The translations under genes were made by a program, and so were the position numbers. Shown in pieces: positions 5,454 to 5,454 of a DNA stretch of 5,454 nucleotides (position 1 is the stretch's first letter; every line of letters begins with the position of its first letter). Location: positions 1-5,454 of the forward strand of contig CALLYN010000748.1 in NCBI GenBank assembly GCA_937858455.1, read 5' to 3'. The notes below the pieces were generated by a model. The model ran no database searches. It saw only the letters and a list, made by a program, of their open reading frames with translations, and was not told where the DNA came from. Source of the DNA: an uncultured Kouleothrix sp. Its GTDB lineage: Bacteria > Chloroflexota > Chloroflexia > Chloroflexales > Roseiflexaceae.

Positions 5454-5454
5454 G

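Noticed and set aside
1..5454. CRISPR arrays, tRNA or rRNA genes, and insertion-sequence ends
   Set aside because: No regularly spaced repeats, cloverleaf-like segments, rRNA-like stretches or transposase frames with terminal repeats were seen on either strand.

Overview
The window is a G+C-rich bacterial chromosomal segment with two unrelated blocks: a complete red/far-red photosensing operon on the minus strand, and an integron-type integrase that diverges from a small uncharacterised gene. The organism cannot be fixed from the sequence. A biliverdin phytochrome histidine kinase with its own heme oxygenase and an Rcp1-like partner, together with a LexA-type box of the GAAC-N4-GTTC kind, would suit a Chloroflexota (Chloroflexia-like) bacterium. 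This is a low-confidence guess; other phyla are possible.

Photosensing operon (about 82-3717, minus strand, read right to left). A candidate extended -10 promoter near 3690 precedes bphO, a heme oxygenase that would make biliverdin from heme. The bphO stop overlaps the bphP start by four bases (ATGA), so the two are probably translationally coupled. bphP encodes a 750-residue bacteriophytochrome with PAS-GAF-PHY sensor, HisKA and HATPase domains, and the biliverdin-attachment Cys near the N-terminus. A 64-base gap holding a perfect 9-bp hairpin separates it from a CheY/Rcp1-like single-domain response regulator. An 11-bp terminator hairpin closes the unit. All key catalytic and binding residues checked are present, so the pathway looks intact: chromophore synthesis, photoreceptor kinase, phosphate acceptor.

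Integrase block (3819-5454). A minus-strand tyrosine recombinase carries the integron-integrase (IntI) insertion region and the full R-K-H-R-H-Y active site. No convincing attC site or cassette array lies within the window. To its right, a 180-base divergent region contains a GAAC-N4-GTTC palindrome resembling a Gram-positive-type LexA box, and a bulged inverted repeat. A plus-strand 112-residue conserved-looking protein of unknown function follows.

The last 145 bases hold no gene that I can support, but carry several signals: a perfect TATAAT over the stop codon of the small gene, a near-perfect 26-bp dyad in a locally A+T-rich stretch, and a textbook TTGACA-17-TACAAT promoter pointing out of the right edge. 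The most noteworthy part is this possible damage-responsive integrase plus unknown-gene unit with its operator-like flanking DNA. Its biological coherence is inference.
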